Below are positions 53,988 to 62,959 of a DNA stretch of 64,000 bases, piece by piece (within the stretch, counting starts at the first letter, position 1; each line of letters starts with the position of its first letter). The notes under the pieces were generated by a model that was not told the DNA's origin, made no database searches, and worked only from the letters and a program-made list of their open reading frames with translations. Source of the DNA: Nocardia vulneris (GTDB lineage: Bacteria > Actinomycetota > Actinomycetes > Mycobacteriales > Mycobacteriaceae); NCBI RefSeq assembly GCF_001613425.1, contig NZ_BDCI01000021.1:124001-188000 (forward strand), read 5' to 3'. The translations under genes were made by a program, and so were the position numbers.

Positions 53988-55031
53988 ATGACGGCATCTT
54001 CCCCGACACCGAGCCGCCGCGAGGCGCCGGACCGCAACCTCGCGCTCGAGTTGGTCCGCGTCACCGAGGCCGGGGCGATGGCCGCCGGCCGGTGGGTCGG
54101 CCGTGGCGACAAGGAGGGCGGCGACGGCGCGGCCGTCGACGCGATGCGGCAGCTGGTCAATTCGGTGTCCATGCGCGGCATCGTGGTGATCGGTGAGGGC
54201 GAGAAGGACGAGGCGCCCATGCTGTTCAACGGTGAACTGGTCGGAGACGGCACCGGTCCCGAGGTCGACTTCGCGGTGGACCCGGTGGACGGCACCACCC
54301 TGATGTCGAAGGGTTCGCCGGGCGCCATCGCCGTGCTCGCGGTCGCCCAGCGCGGCGCGATGTTCGATCCGTCGGCGGTGTTCTACATGAGCAAGATCGC
54401 GGTCGGCCCCGACGCCGCCGACGTGATCGATATCTCGGTGCCGATCAGCGAGAACATCCGCCGCGTCGCCAAGGCCAAGGGCCTGTCGAAGTCGGACCTG
54501 ACCGTCTGCATCCTGGACCGCCCCCGCCACGCCGACCTCATCCAGCAGGTGCGTGACGCGGGTGCGCGCATCCGACTGATCTCCGACGGTGACGTCGCGG
54601 GCGCCATCGCCGCGGCCCGCCCCGATTCGGGCACCGACATCCTGGTCGGCGTCGGTGGCACCCCGGAGGGCATCATCGCCGCCGCCGCCATGCGCTGTAT
54701 GGGCGGCGAACTCCAGGGCATGCTCGCGCCCACCGACGACGACGAGAAGCAGAAGGCGATCGACGCGGGCCACGACCTGGACCGGGTGCTCACCACCGAA
54801 GACCTGGTGGCCGGGGACAACGTCTTCTTCTGCGCCACCGGCGTCACCGACGGCGACCTGCTGCGCGGCGTCCGCTACTACGGGGGCGGCGCGTCGACCC
54901 AGTCGATCGTCATGCGCTCCAAGTCCGGCACTGTCCGCATGATCGACGCCTACCACCGGCTGACCAAGCTGCGCGAGTACTCCTCGGTCGATTTCATCGG
55001 CGACGAGCACGCGGTCCCGCCGCTCCCCTGA
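53988..55031 (+). CDS. glpX: Class II fructose-1,6-bisphosphatase
   Basis: 347 residues from ATG 53988 (AGGAGG 10 bases before). IGEGEKDEAPMLFNGE, VDFAVDPVDGTTLMSKG and VGGTPEGIIAAAAMRCMGG are the metal- and substrate-binding motifs. Gluconeogenic phosphatase, the major FBPase in mycobacteria. A strong terminator follows. Confidence 0.97.
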   Translation: MTASSPTPSRREAPDRNLALELVRVTEAGAMAAGRWVGRGDKEGGDGAAVDAMRQLVNSVSMRGIVVIGEGEKDEAPMLFNGELVGDGTGPEVDFAVDPVDGTTLMSKGSPGAIAVLAVAQRGAMFDPSAVFYMSKIAVGPDAADVIDISVPISENIRRVAKAKGLSKSDLTVCILDRPRHADLIQQVRDAGARIRLISDGDVAGAIAAARPDSGTDILVGVGGTPEGIIAAAAMRCMGGELQGMLAPTDDDEKQKAIDAGHDLDRVLTTEDLVAGDNVFFCATGVTDGDLLRGVRYYGGGASTQSIVMRSKSGTVRMIDAYHRLTKLREYSSVDFIGDEHAVPPLP

Positions 55032-55050
55032 CCGGGACCCCGAATCGATC

Positions 55051-55086
55051 AAGGCGCGCAGGCACATCCGCCCGCGCGCCTTTTTC
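55051..55086 (+). terminator. Rho-independent terminator of glpX
   Basis: AAGGCGCGC (55051-55059) pairs with GCGCGCCTT (55074-55082), followed by TTTTTC. One of the few T-tract terminators in the window. Confidence 0.85.
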
Positions 55087-55188
55087 ATGCCGGCACCCCT
55101 ATTCCCGATCGACGCTGCCACGGCGGTGTGCGAATCACTACAGGCGTGGCAGCCCCACTGCGCTCCGCTCGGGCATATGGTCGGAAAC

Positions 55189-56592
55189 ATGGCAGACGAG
55201 ACGCAGTACCGCATCGAGCACGACACCATGGGCGAGGTCCGGGTCCCGGTGGATGCGCTGTGGCGGGCGCAGACCCAGCGGGCCGTGGAGAACTTCCCGA
55301 TCAGCGGACGCGGCCTGGAGCGCGCGCAGATCCGCGCGCTCGGCCTGCTGAAGGGCGCCTGCGCCAAGGTGAACAAGGACCTCGGCCTGCTCGATCCGGC
55401 CAAGGCGGACGCCATCATCGCCGCGGCGAACGAGATCGCCGCGGGCGCGCACGACGACCAGTTCCCGATCGATGTGTTCCAGACCGGCTCGGGCACCAGC
55501 TCGAACATGAACGCCAACGAGGTGATCGCCTCGATCGCGAAGGCCAACGGCGTCACCGTGCACCCGAACGACGACGTGAACATGTCCCAGTCGTCCAACG
55601 ACACCTTCCCGACGGCCGTGCACCTGGCCGCCACCGAGGCCGTGATCACCGACCTGGTACCGGCGCTGGAGCATCTGCGGCTCGCGTTGCTGGACAAGGC
55701 GACCGAGTGGCGGACGGTGGTCAAGTCCGGTCGTACCCACCTGATGGACGCGGTCCCGGTGACACTCGGCCAGGAGTTCGGCGGTTACACCCGGCAGATC
55801 GCCGCGAGCATCGACCGCGTGATGGCGACCCTGCCGCGCCTCGGCGAGCTGCCGATCGGCGGCACCGCGGTGGGCAGCGGCCTGAACGCACCGGACGGCT
55901 TCGGCGGCAAGGTCGTCGCGGAGCTGGTCCGCGCGACCGGGATCGACGCGCTGCGCGAGGCGCGCGATCACTTCGAGGCGCAGGCCGCCCGGGATGGTCT
56001 GGTGGAGGCGTCGGGTGCGGTGCGCACCGTCGCGGTGAGCCTCACCAAGATCGCCAACGATATTCGCTGGATGGGTTCGGGCCCGCTCACCGGTCTCGGT
56101 GAGCTCCAGCTGCCCGATCTGCAGCCCGGCAGCTCGATCATGCCCGGGAAAGTGAATCCCGTGCTCCCCGAAGCGGTGACGCAGGTTGCCGCGCAGGTGA
56201 TCGGCAACGATGCCGCGGTCGCCTTCGGCGGCGCGAACGGCGCGTTCGAACTGAACGTCTACATTCCGGTGATGGCGCGCAATCTGCTCGAATCGATTCG
56301 CTTGCTCGCCAATGTTTCCCGGCTGTTCGCGGACAAGTGCGTGCACGGTTTGGTCGCGAATGTGGAACACCTGCGCACGCTTGCCGAATCGTCGCCGTCC
56401 ATTGTGACCCCGCTGAATTCGGCGATCGGTTACGAGGAGGCCGCCGCGGTAGCCAAGGAAGCGTTGAAGAACAAGAAGACAATTCGACAGACGGTCATCG
56501 ACCGCGGCCTGCTCGACGAGAAACTCACCGAAGCAGAACTCGACCGCCGATTGGATGTGCTGTCGATGGCGAAGGTGAAAGACGGGAAATAG
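55189..56592 (+). CDS. fumC: Class II fumarase
   Basis: 467 residues from ATG 55189. TGSGTSSNMNANEVI, SQSSNDTFPTAVHLA, GRTHLMDAVPVTLGQEF and the superfamily signature GSSIMPGKVNPV are complete. Hydrates fumarate to malate in the TCA cycle. Position downstream of glpX matches Rv1098c/Rv1099c. Two hairpins follow. Confidence 0.97.
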   Translation: MADETQYRIEHDTMGEVRVPVDALWRAQTQRAVENFPISGRGLERAQIRALGLLKGACAKVNKDLGLLDPAKADAIIAAANEIAAGAHDDQFPIDVFQTGSGTSSNMNANEVIASIAKANGVTVHPNDDVNMSQSSNDTFPTAVHLAATEAVITDLVPALEHLRLALLDKATEWRTVVKSGRTHLMDAVPVTLGQEFGGYTRQIAASIDRVMATLPRLGELPIGGTAVGSGLNAPDGFGGKVVAELVRATGIDALREARDHFEAQAARDGLVEASGAVRTVAVSLTKIANDIRWMGSGPLTGLGELQLPDLQPGSSIMPGKVNPVLPEAVTQVAAQVIGNDAAVAFGGANGAFELNVYIPVMARNLLESIRLLANVSRLFADKCVHGLVANVEHLRTLAESSPSIVTPLNSAIGYEEAAAVAKEALKNKKTIRQTVIDRGLLDEKLTEAELDRRLDVLSMAKVKDGK

Positions 56593-56602
56593 AAATACTC
56601 TT

Positions 56603-56649
56603 CGAGCGTCACGTCGGATGCGCTGCGAACTGCACCGACGTGACGTTCG
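56603..56649. terminator. Hairpin 1 after fumC
   Basis: CGAGCGTCACGTCGG (56603-56617) pairs with CCGACGTGACGTTCG (56635-56649), 15 bp with one wobble, 10 bases after the fumC stop. Confidence 0.7.
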
Positions 56650-56658
56650 AGAACATGC

Positions 56659-56695
56659 GCGCGGGTACGTCAGCCGAAGTCGGACGTACCCGCGC
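56659..56695. terminator. Hairpin 2 between fumC and the convergent mini-gene
   Basis: Perfect 13-bp arms GCGCGGGTACGTC / GACGTACCCGCGC, just past the stop of the leftward 28-residue gene; tandem to hairpin 1. Confidence 0.7.
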
Positions 56696-56701
56696 CGGGC
56701 A

Positions 56702-56788
56702 TCACAGGAAGATGCCGAGTGCCGCGAGGAACGCGCCTGCGCCGACCGTGGCCAGAGCGAGAAGACCGCCGAGAATTGCACTGATCAT
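56702..56788 (-). CDS. 28-residue hydrophobic peptide
   Basis: Short ORF with AAAGGAAAG 4 bases before its ATG. It encodes an almost wholly hydrophobic peptide (starts MISAILGGLLALATVG) rich in Gly/Ala/Leu, a single membrane helix. Terminator-like hairpin directly downstream. Could be a regulatory micro-membrane protein or toxin-like peptide; convergent with fumC. Confidence 0.5.
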   Translation of the reverse strand: MISAILGGLLALATVGAGAFLAALGIFL

Positions 56789-56931
56789 GTTTCTTTCCTT
56801 TCTTGCTCCCGCCGAAGCGGGCGTACACACAGCTAATCGCCGGCTATACGACGTGTGTTTCACCACATTTTCGCGGGAGCAGAAAAGAAAACCGGTCGGC
56901 GCCAGAAATCCTGGCACCGACCGGGAGAAAT

Positions 56932-57786
56932 TCAGCGCAGGTGCGAAAGTTCCTCGCGGGCCTTTTCACCCGCGGTACCGAGATCGGTACGCGTGAAAAC
57001 GTTCCACCGCTGCAGCAGCGGCTTGAAAACCAGCTCGTCCTGCCGCGCCGGATCGTAGATCCCGGCCGCGGCGAGTACGTCGTCGCTGTTGCGCCCGTCG
57101 GCCAGGGTCACCGATGGCACGGCGAAATCGGCGATCCGATCGGCGATGGCCCGCATCGTCTGATCCGGCGCCACGTTGAAGCCCGCCTCGACCATCTTCG
57201 CGAAGAACTCGGCCTGCAGTTCGTCGTCGCGCGCGATGCGCTCGGCGATCGCGGTGACCATCGGGCTCTCGTTCAGCGCGGCGGTGTTGCGGTGCCGGAT
57301 CGCGGCGGCGACCTCTTCGAAAGCGCACGCGGCGAGCACGTCGAGCAGATGCATGCCGGGGCGGCGGAAGCCGGTGGTCATGTGCGCCATCCGCATCCGC
57401 TCCAGTTCGACCGGGTCCACCGACCTGGTCACCATGAGGAAGTTGCGGATCAGGATCTCGTGACGGTTCTCCTCGGCGGTCCAGCGGCCGACCCAGCGCC
57501 ACCAGGCCCCGGTGCGCAGGTACTTGCCGAGCTCGCGATGGTACGAGGGCAGGTTGTCCGCGATGAGCACGCTGACGGTCAAGGCCAGCTTGGCCACCTC
57601 GCTGAGTTCGGACTGTTCCGGATCCCAGTCGATACCACCGAGGAACGAGAAGTTACGGCCGTCGTCCCACGGCACGTAGTCGTGCGGCTGCCACCCGTCG
57701 GCGGCGTCGATGTGACGGCGCAGGGTGGATTCCACGTCCAGCTCGAGCGATTCGAGCAACTCGCGATCGGTCAAGAGAGTTTGCAC
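56932..57786 (-). CDS. desA2: DesA2-like acyl-ACP desaturase family protein
   Basis: 284 residues. WTAEENRHEILIRNFLM is the first ExxH iron motif. In the second ligand helix the usual DExRH is replaced by ARDDELQAEFFAKMV, so the His ligand is Gln here. The protein has the ferritin-like acyl-ACP desaturase fold; mycobacterial DesA2 is essential for mycolic/long-chain unsaturated lipid synthesis. Neighbouring phoH2 and fum reproduce the M. tuberculosis neighbourhood (Rv1094-Rv1098c). Confidence 0.88.
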   Translation of the reverse strand: MQTLLTDRELLESLELDVESTLRRHIDAADGWQPHDYVPWDDGRNFSFLGGIDWDPEQSELSEVAKLALTVSVLIADNLPSYHRELGKYLRTGAWWRWVGRWTAEENRHEILIRNFLMVTRSVDPVELERMRMAHMTTGFRRPGMHLLDVLAACAFEEVAAAIRHRNTAALNESPMVTAIAERIARDDELQAEFFAKMVEAGFNVAPDQTMRAIADRIADFAVPSVTLADGRNSDDVLAAAGIYDPARQDELVFKPLLQRWNVFTRTDLGTAGEKAREELSHLR

Positions 57787-57843
57787 CTAGACAACCTAGC
57801 GGTTGAGCCCGTGATACGGGGATTCAATGAATGAGACCGGACG

Positions 57844-57878
57844 GGCGTCCAGGACCGCCGTGGGCGGTCCCGGACGCC
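57844..57878 (-). terminator. Terminator hairpin of the LGFP lipoprotein gene
   Basis: 16-bp stem with one mismatch (57844-57859 / 57863-57878, loop GTG), 13 bases past the LGFP stop. Confidence 0.7.
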
Positions 57879-57891
57879 GAAATGCCAACTA

Positions 57892-58434
57892 CTACTTCAT
57901 CGTGACGGTCGTCTTGCCGTCCACCCAGGTGATGGTGCCGCCGGTGAAGTCGCTCTCCTTGCCGCCCGCGATGTCCTTCTCGTCGCTGGTGGGGTAGCCC
58001 AGCTTGCCCATGGCGCCGCCGTTCTCCTCCCACGCCTTGCGGATCTCGCCCCAGACGATGTGCGCCTGGCCGTCTTTGGCCTTGTAGACCGTGCCGCCGA
58101 CGAAGTCCTGGTACTTGCCCTCTTCGGGACCGGACTCCTGCGCCTCCAGCGGAGCGCCGAGGGCGCCGGTCGGGCCGCCGCTCTGCATGTACTTGTCGAA
58201 GATGTCGCCGGAAACGGTGAGTTCGCCACGCTGCGTGGCGATCTTGGTCTCCTCCGCGGCACCCGAGGCGTGCTCCTCACCGCTGTGCATCGCGGCCGAG
58301 GTGGCCGTGACCGACGCCGCGGCGTTGTTGTCGTTCTTGTCGTCGTCCTTGCTGCAACCCGCGACGATCAGGCCAGCGGCCGCGAGCAGGGCAGTGTATC
58401 CAGCCGTTCGTCGAGCGAAGTGGTGCATTTCCAT
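57892..58434 (-). CDS. LGFP-repeat lipoprotein
   Basis: 180 residues from ATG 58434. Lipobox LIVAGCSKDD, an Asn/Asp linker, then LGFP-type repeats (GPTGALGAPLEAQESG; GAMGKLGYPTSDEKDI) and VYKAKDGQAHIVWGEIRKAWEENG. LGFP repeats sit in wall-associated mycolyltransferases and lipoproteins of mycolate bacteria and are thought to bind arabinogalactan. This also supports the taxonomic call. Confidence 0.88.
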   Translation of the reverse strand: MEMHHFARRTAGYTALLAAAGLIVAGCSKDDDKNDNNAAASVTATSAAMHSGEEHASGAAEETKIATQRGELTVSGDIFDKYMQSGGPTGALGAPLEAQESGPEEGKYQDFVGGTVYKAKDGQAHIVWGEIRKAWEENGGAMGKLGYPTSDEKDIAGGKESDFTGGTITWVDGKTTVTMK

Positions 58435-58603
58435 CCTCTCGAAAGTGGCTACCGCGGACGTCCCCGGCACGGTGACGCCGCTGGCAGCCTAGGCCGATGT
58501 TCAGCAATGACCCGGCGAATCATCAAGTGACACGCCGGGTCATGCGGAACAGCTATGGCCGGGATATTACCCGTCGGCTATTCGGCGAAACACACCGCCC
58601 AGA

Positions 58604-59989
58604 TCAGGCGTTGGGCCCGTACTCCTCCAGCATCTCTGTGACGAGCGCCGCAATCGGCGAGCGCTCACTGCGGGTGAGTGTGATGTGAGCAAACAGCGGG
58701 TGACCCTTCAGCTTCTCGATCACCGCGGCCACACCGTCGTGCCGGCCGACCCGCAGATTGTCCCGCTGGGCCACGTCGTGGGTGAGCACCACCCGCGACC
58801 CGGTGCCGAGCCGGCTGAGCACGGTGAGCAGCACGTTGCGTTCCAGCGACTGCGCCTCGTCCACGATCACGAAGGAGTCGTGCAGCGATCGGCCGCGAAT
58901 GTGGGTGAGCGGCAACACCTCCAGCATGTCGCGACTGAGCACCTCCTCCATCACCTCGCGGCTGGCCAGTCCGTCGAGCGTGTCGAAGACCGCCTGCGCC
59001 CAGGGGCCCATCTTCTCGCTCTCACTACCCGGCAGATAGCCGAGTTCCTGGCCGCCGACGGCGTAGAGCGGCCGGAACACCACCACTTTGCGCTGGGTGC
59101 GCCGCTCCAGCACCGCCTCCAGGCCCGCGGTCAGCGCGAGCGCGGACTTACCGGTGCCCGCCCGGCCGCCGAGCGAAACGATGCCGACGCTCTCGTCCAG
59201 CAGCAGATCCAGGGCGATGCGCTGCTCGGCGGAGCGGCCGTGCAGGCCGAACGCCTCGCGCTCGCGCACCAGCTGGACCCGCTTGTCCGGGGTGACCCGG
59301 CCGAGCGCGCTGGAACTGCTGCCGAGGAGCCGGATTCCGGTGTGGCACGGCAGTTCCCGCGCGCCATCGAGATCCAGCACGGACTCCGCGTAGAGCTGGT
59401 CGATCTGCGCCGAGTTGACGTCGAGTTCCACCATGCCGGACCAGCCGGAGGTGACGACGTCCTGCGCGTGATACTCGTCGGCCTGTAAGCCCACCGCACT
59501 CGCTTTGACCCGCAGCGGAATGTCCTTCGACACGAGCACCACCTGGCGGCCCTCGGCCGCGAGATTGAGTGCGCACGCCAGGATTCGGGAATCATTGGTG
59601 TCGGTGCGGAAGCCGACCGGAAGGACCGCGGGATCGGTGTGGTTCAGTTCCACCTGCAGCGTTCCACCCTCGGTGCCGATCGGCACCTGCTGATCCAGCC
59701 TGCCGTGCTGCAGGCGCAGATCATCCAGGTTGCGCAGGGCTTCCCGCGCGAACCAGCCCAGTTCGTGGTGATGCCGCTTGCCTTCGAGTTCGCTGATGAC
59801 CACCAGCGGAAGCACGACGTCGTGTTCGCCGAAACGGGTGAAAGCCCAGGGATCGGACAACAGGACCGACGTGTCGATGACGAAGGTATCGGCCGGGGAA
59901 TGCGAGGGGTGTGCCCCCTTCGCGGCGGTTCCGCCTTTCGCGGAACGGGATTGCGCCGAGGGAGCGGGAACGGAGCGTGAAGCAGTCAC
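58604..59989 (-). CDS. phoH2: PhoH2-type PIN-PhoH protein
   Basis: 461 residues. N-terminal PIN domain (FVIDTSVLLSDPWAF, VVISELEGKRHH, TNDSRILACAL) is fused to a PhoH ATPase (LGGRAGTGKSALALTAGLE, FVIVDEAQSLERNVLLTVLSRLG). Mycobacterial PhoH2 unwinds and cleaves RNA and can form a toxin-antitoxin pair with a small upstream phoAT; no such antitoxin gene is evident in the 359 bases upstream here. Confidence 0.94.
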   Translation of the reverse strand: MTASRSVPAPSAQSRSAKGGTAAKGAHPSHSPADTFVIDTSVLLSDPWAFTRFGEHDVVLPLVVISELEGKRHHHELGWFAREALRNLDDLRLQHGRLDQQVPIGTEGGTLQVELNHTDPAVLPVGFRTDTNDSRILACALNLAAEGRQVVLVSKDIPLRVKASAVGLQADEYHAQDVVTSGWSGMVELDVNSAQIDQLYAESVLDLDGARELPCHTGIRLLGSSSSALGRVTPDKRVQLVREREAFGLHGRSAEQRIALDLLLDESVGIVSLGGRAGTGKSALALTAGLEAVLERRTQRKVVVFRPLYAVGGQELGYLPGSESEKMGPWAQAVFDTLDGLASREVMEEVLSRDMLEVLPLTHIRGRSLHDSFVIVDEAQSLERNVLLTVLSRLGTGSRVVLTHDVAQRDNLRVGRHDGVAAVIEKLKGHPLFAHITLTRSERSPIAALVTEMLEEYGPNA

Positions 59990-60348
59990 GGTGGGCTCCT
60001 CTTTGTCCGCGCGGCACCCGCACGAACGATCTCGCTGGACCGGTCCGTCCTGATGGACCCGACGTTGCCGTCAGATGCCACGAGGGCCGGGTGCCGGCCC
60101 CCTCGTACTGAATAGCTCAGTCACGGTCAGGACCTCCCGTACGAGCCACACCGCCGCGGCCCGCACCACCGACGCTACCGCCGAACCACGCTTCCCCGCT
60201 TCCGCACAGGTAGGCGTGTCCGTGAATTTGTCGTTAACCTCACGCCCCGGCCGCGCTCGCCGGGCCGTCGCTGCCGGTCGGCGCGAGCCGCCGCTGCGCC
60301 GGTGCGGTCCCCGGCCCGCATCCGGCGCGGCCCGCTACAGTCGCTGGT
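59990..60348. other. Intergenic region upstream of phoH2
   Basis: About 360 bases between divergent genes. A CGAGGG ... CCCTCG hairpin with internal CCGG/CCGG pairing lies near 60078-60106. TTAACC-like AT-rich element near 60232. No phoAT-like ORF found. Confidence 0.35.
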
Positions 60349-60621
60349 ATGGCCGGTAACGAGGACCTGGACACGCTGTCGTCGAAGGAACTGCACGACC
60401 GAGCGGTGAAGCTTGCCGTCCGACACGGGGACGTGAAGTTCCTGTGGCGGCTGCTCACCTCGATCCCGGCCGCCGAGGCCGCCGCGGGCAACCTCGGCGA
60501 GAGCGAGGCCGATATCAAGTACGTGCTGCCCATGATCGACGACTACATCCACGCCGGTGACGGCGAGATCGCCGAGGTGTTGCGGCCGTTCTATCTGGAA
60601 TACCTGAACGAGCACAGCTGA
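60349..60621 (+). CDS. Conserved small helical protein (90 aa), unknown function
   Basis: Charged, mostly helical (LDTLSSKELHDRAVKLAVRH; EADIKYVLPMIDDYIHAGDG), no signal or membrane helix and no cysteine. Convergent with the ferredoxin gene. I recall similar short proteins in Nocardia/Rhodococcus, without assigned role. Confidence 0.7.
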   Translation: MAGNEDLDTLSSKELHDRAVKLAVRHGDVKFLWRLLTSIPAAEAAAGNLGESEADIKYVLPMIDDYIHAGDGEIAEVLRPFYLEYLNEHS

Positions 60622-60628
60622 CCTCGGT

Positions 60629-60835
60629 CTAGGAGTCCGTTGCGGTGGTCACCGAGATCGCCGCGGACGGACAGGTCTGCTCCGCTTCCCGCGCCGCGGT
60701 GTGCTGCCCGGGCGGCGGCGCGGCATCGAGCAGCCACACCCGGCCGTCGGCGGTGTCCTGATCGAACACGGCGGGGGCGAGCAGCGCGCACATCCCCGCG
60801 CCGACGCAGCGGTCCCGATCGACGGTGATCTTCAT
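60629..60835 (-). CDS. 3Fe-4S-type ferredoxin
   Basis: 68 residues. MKITVDRDRCVGAGMCALLAPAVF and CPSAAISV supply three cysteines (CxxxxxC ... CP), with the usual second Cys of a 4Fe cluster absent: the P450-partner ferredoxin type. Starts 13 bases after the P450 gene and is surely its electron donor. Confidence 0.93.
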   Translation of the reverse strand: MKITVDRDRCVGAGMCALLAPAVFDQDTADGRVWLLDAAPPPGQHTAAREAEQTCPSAAISVTTATDS

Positions 60836-60848
60836 CGAGCGCTCCTCC

Positions 60849-62030
60849 CTACCAGGTGACCGGAAGCCGGTACACGCCGTAGATGTCCATGTCGTGCCGT
60901 AGCGGCACCTGCTCGGGCGGCACCGCGAGCCGCAGGGTCGGGAACCGAGTCAGCAAGGCGGGCAACGCGACCCGCATCTCGACGCGCGCCAGTTGCTGAC
61001 CGAGACACTGATGCGGGCCGTGCCCGAAGCCGAGATGCCCGACGGCGTTGCGGCGGATATCGAAGCTGTCCGGGTCGTCGTACTTGGCGGGGTCGCGATC
61101 GGCCGCCTGGAACGACAGCGCGACCGTCTGGCCCGCCGTGATCAGCTGCCCGTCGATCTCGACGTCCTCGAGCGCGACCCGGGTCGAGGTGTGCGTGATG
61201 GTGAGATAGCGCATCAGCTCTTCGATCGTCTGATCCGCGAGTTCGGGGCGCGCCCGCAGCTCGGCCAGTTGATCGGGGTGGCCGAGCAGCGCGAAGGTGC
61301 CCAGCGCGATCATGTTCGCCGTGGTGTCCAGGCCCGCCCCGAGCAGCAGCGCGCCGACACCGGACAGCTCGTCCTCGGCGAGTTCGGTGCCGGTGAGGTC
61401 GCTGAGCAGGTCGTCGGTGGGCGCGGCCCGCTTGGCCACGACCAGCTCGCGGATGTAGTTCTGCACCTCGATGAACGCGTTGTTGCGATCCACGACCGCC
61501 GAGTTCACGCTGTTCGCGGCGACGAGGAACCGATGGAAGGTGTCCCGGTCGGCCGGGGGCACACCGAGCAGTTCGCAGACGGTCAGCGCGGGCACCGGAA
61601 AAGCGAACGCCTCCACCAGATCCACCGGACCGCCGGTGCGCGCCATGGCGTCCAGATGGTCGGTGGTGATCTGCTCGACCCGCTCGGTGAGCTGTCCCAT
61701 GCGCCGGACAGTGAACTTGCCCGCCAGCAACTTTCGGTATCGCGTGTGCGCCGGGGCGTCGACGCCGAGCATGTCGCCGGGCAGGGCGGGCGGCATCTCG
61801 CCCATCGGGGCGAACGGGTAGTGGATCAGCTCGTAGCGGACGCTGAACCGCGGATCGGCCAGGATCGCCCGTACCGTCGCGTAACCCGTGGCGAGCCAGC
61901 CGCGGTGGTCGTCCGGAAAGGTGAACGGCACCAGCGGACGCAGCGCGGCCAGTTCCGCGGGCGGATCGAACGGGCACCCCGGCGGTCGGACGGTCGGCAG
62001 CTCGACGACTTCGGACAAGGACTCGTTCAT
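60849..62030 (-). CDS. Cytochrome P450
   Basis: 393 residues. I-helix GVGALLLGAGLDTTANMI (AGxDTT), K-helix ELMR, heme-binding FGHGPHQCLGQQLARVE. Typical soluble class I bacterial P450; substrate unknown. In operon with a ferredoxin and divergent from a GbsR/MarR-like regulator; a palindrome covers its promoter. Confidence 0.95.
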   Translation of the reverse strand: MNESLSEVVELPTVRPPGCPFDPPAELAALRPLVPFTFPDDHRGWLATGYATVRAILADPRFSVRYELIHYPFAPMGEMPPALPGDMLGVDAPAHTRYRKLLAGKFTVRRMGQLTERVEQITTDHLDAMARTGGPVDLVEAFAFPVPALTVCELLGVPPADRDTFHRFLVAANSVNSAVVDRNNAFIEVQNYIRELVVAKRAAPTDDLLSDLTGTELAEDELSGVGALLLGAGLDTTANMIALGTFALLGHPDQLAELRARPELADQTIEELMRYLTITHTSTRVALEDVEIDGQLITAGQTVALSFQAADRDPAKYDDPDSFDIRRNAVGHLGFGHGPHQCLGQQLARVEMRVALPALLTRFPTLRLAVPPEQVPLRHDMDIYGVYRLPVTW

Positions 62031-62063
62031 GGCGATTCCCCTCGATCGATGATGTTTTTGGCT

Positions 62064-62099
62064 TGATCTGAACGCTACGTTGCGTTCGGATCAGGTCAA
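62064..62099 (-). promoter_or_regulatory. P450 promoter overlapped by a 12-bp-arm palindrome
   Basis: Leftward -35 TTGACC (62099-62094), 16-base spacer and -10 TAGCGT (62077-62072). The inverted repeat TGATCTGAACGC / GCGTTCGGATCA (62064-62093, one mismatch, 6-base centre) covers the spacer and the -10. This is a strong candidate operator for the divergent regulator. Confidence 0.65.
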
Positions 62100-62253
62100 T
62101 GCGGGAATCGCTGATTTCACGGAACTTACTGGTATGAGCCAGATTTGAATTGCAATGGGAATGCGGGTGAATGCACCGACGGAGTCCCGTCGTTGCAATG
62201 AGATGCGACTGAGCGCAATACTTGGGTCCCACGGAACGGACGGGGAGGCGCAC

Positions 62254-62958
62254 ATGCCGGGCGGCAGATTGACCGAGCAGGAACGCATGCTCATCGCCGA
62301 AGGTCTGTCCGCAGGGATCGGCTACGCCGAGATCGCCCGGCAGTTGGCGCGGCCGACCTCGACCGTGAGCCGGGAGGTCACCCGCAACGGCGGACCGAGC
62401 CGCTATCACCCGGGCCGGGCGCACCGGGCCACCGAGCGGCGCGCGCGGCGCAGCGGATCACGCACCGGCGCAACGACTCCCGCGCCCGGAGCAGGCGCAC
62501 TGCGCGAATTCGCCGAGCAGCTCACCGTGTTGATGGCCAAGTCCGGCCTGCCGCGCACCGCGGCCGCCGTGCTCACCTCGCTCTATCTCACCGATTCCGG
62601 CAGCCGCACCGCCGCCGAACTCGTCGAACAATTGCACGTCAGCCCGGCGACCGTTTCGGCCGCGGTGAAGGCGCTCGAAGTCCAGGGGCTGATCCGGCGC
62701 GAACGCGAGGCCGGCAGTCGGCGCGAGCGCTATGTCGTCGACGAACACGCTTGGGTCCGTGCGACTGTGACCAGCGCGCAGCAGATCTACGATCTCGCCG
62801 AGATCTCCCGGCGCGGCGTCGAAGTGCTCGGCGTCGACACCCCCGCCGGCGCCCGCGCGCACGAGACCAGCCGCTTCTTCGAGTTCGTCGGCCGCGACAT
62901 GATCGAATCCGCCGAGCGGTGGCGAAAGGTGCTGGATCAGGAGCGAATACGGGACTGA
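62254..62958 (+). CDS. HTH_38-GbsR/MarR fusion regulator
   Basis: 234 residues from ATG 62254 (GGGGAGG upstream). The N-terminal ~60 residues are an IS30-transposase-like HTH (GGRLTEQERMLIAEGLSAG..EIARQLARPTSTVSREVTRNGG..YHP). The rest is a GbsR/MarR winged helix (LVEQLHVSPATVSAAVKALEVQGLIRRER). Two DNA-binding heads could read the long palindrome in the divergent gap. Probable regulator of the P450-ferredoxin operon. Confidence 0.88.
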   Translation: MPGGRLTEQERMLIAEGLSAGIGYAEIARQLARPTSTVSREVTRNGGPSRYHPGRAHRATERRARRSGSRTGATTPAPGAGALREFAEQLTVLMAKSGLPRTAAAVLTSLYLTDSGSRTAAELVEQLHVSPATVSAAVKALEVQGLIRREREAGSRRERYVVDEHAWVRATVTSAQQIYDLAEISRRGVEVLGVDTPAGARAHETSRFFEFVGRDMIESAERWRKVLDQERIRD

Positions 62959-62959
62959 C

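Noticed and set aside
59990..60348. phoAT-like antitoxin upstream of phoH2
   Set aside because: No short ORF in the right frame and orientation with a start signal could be supported.
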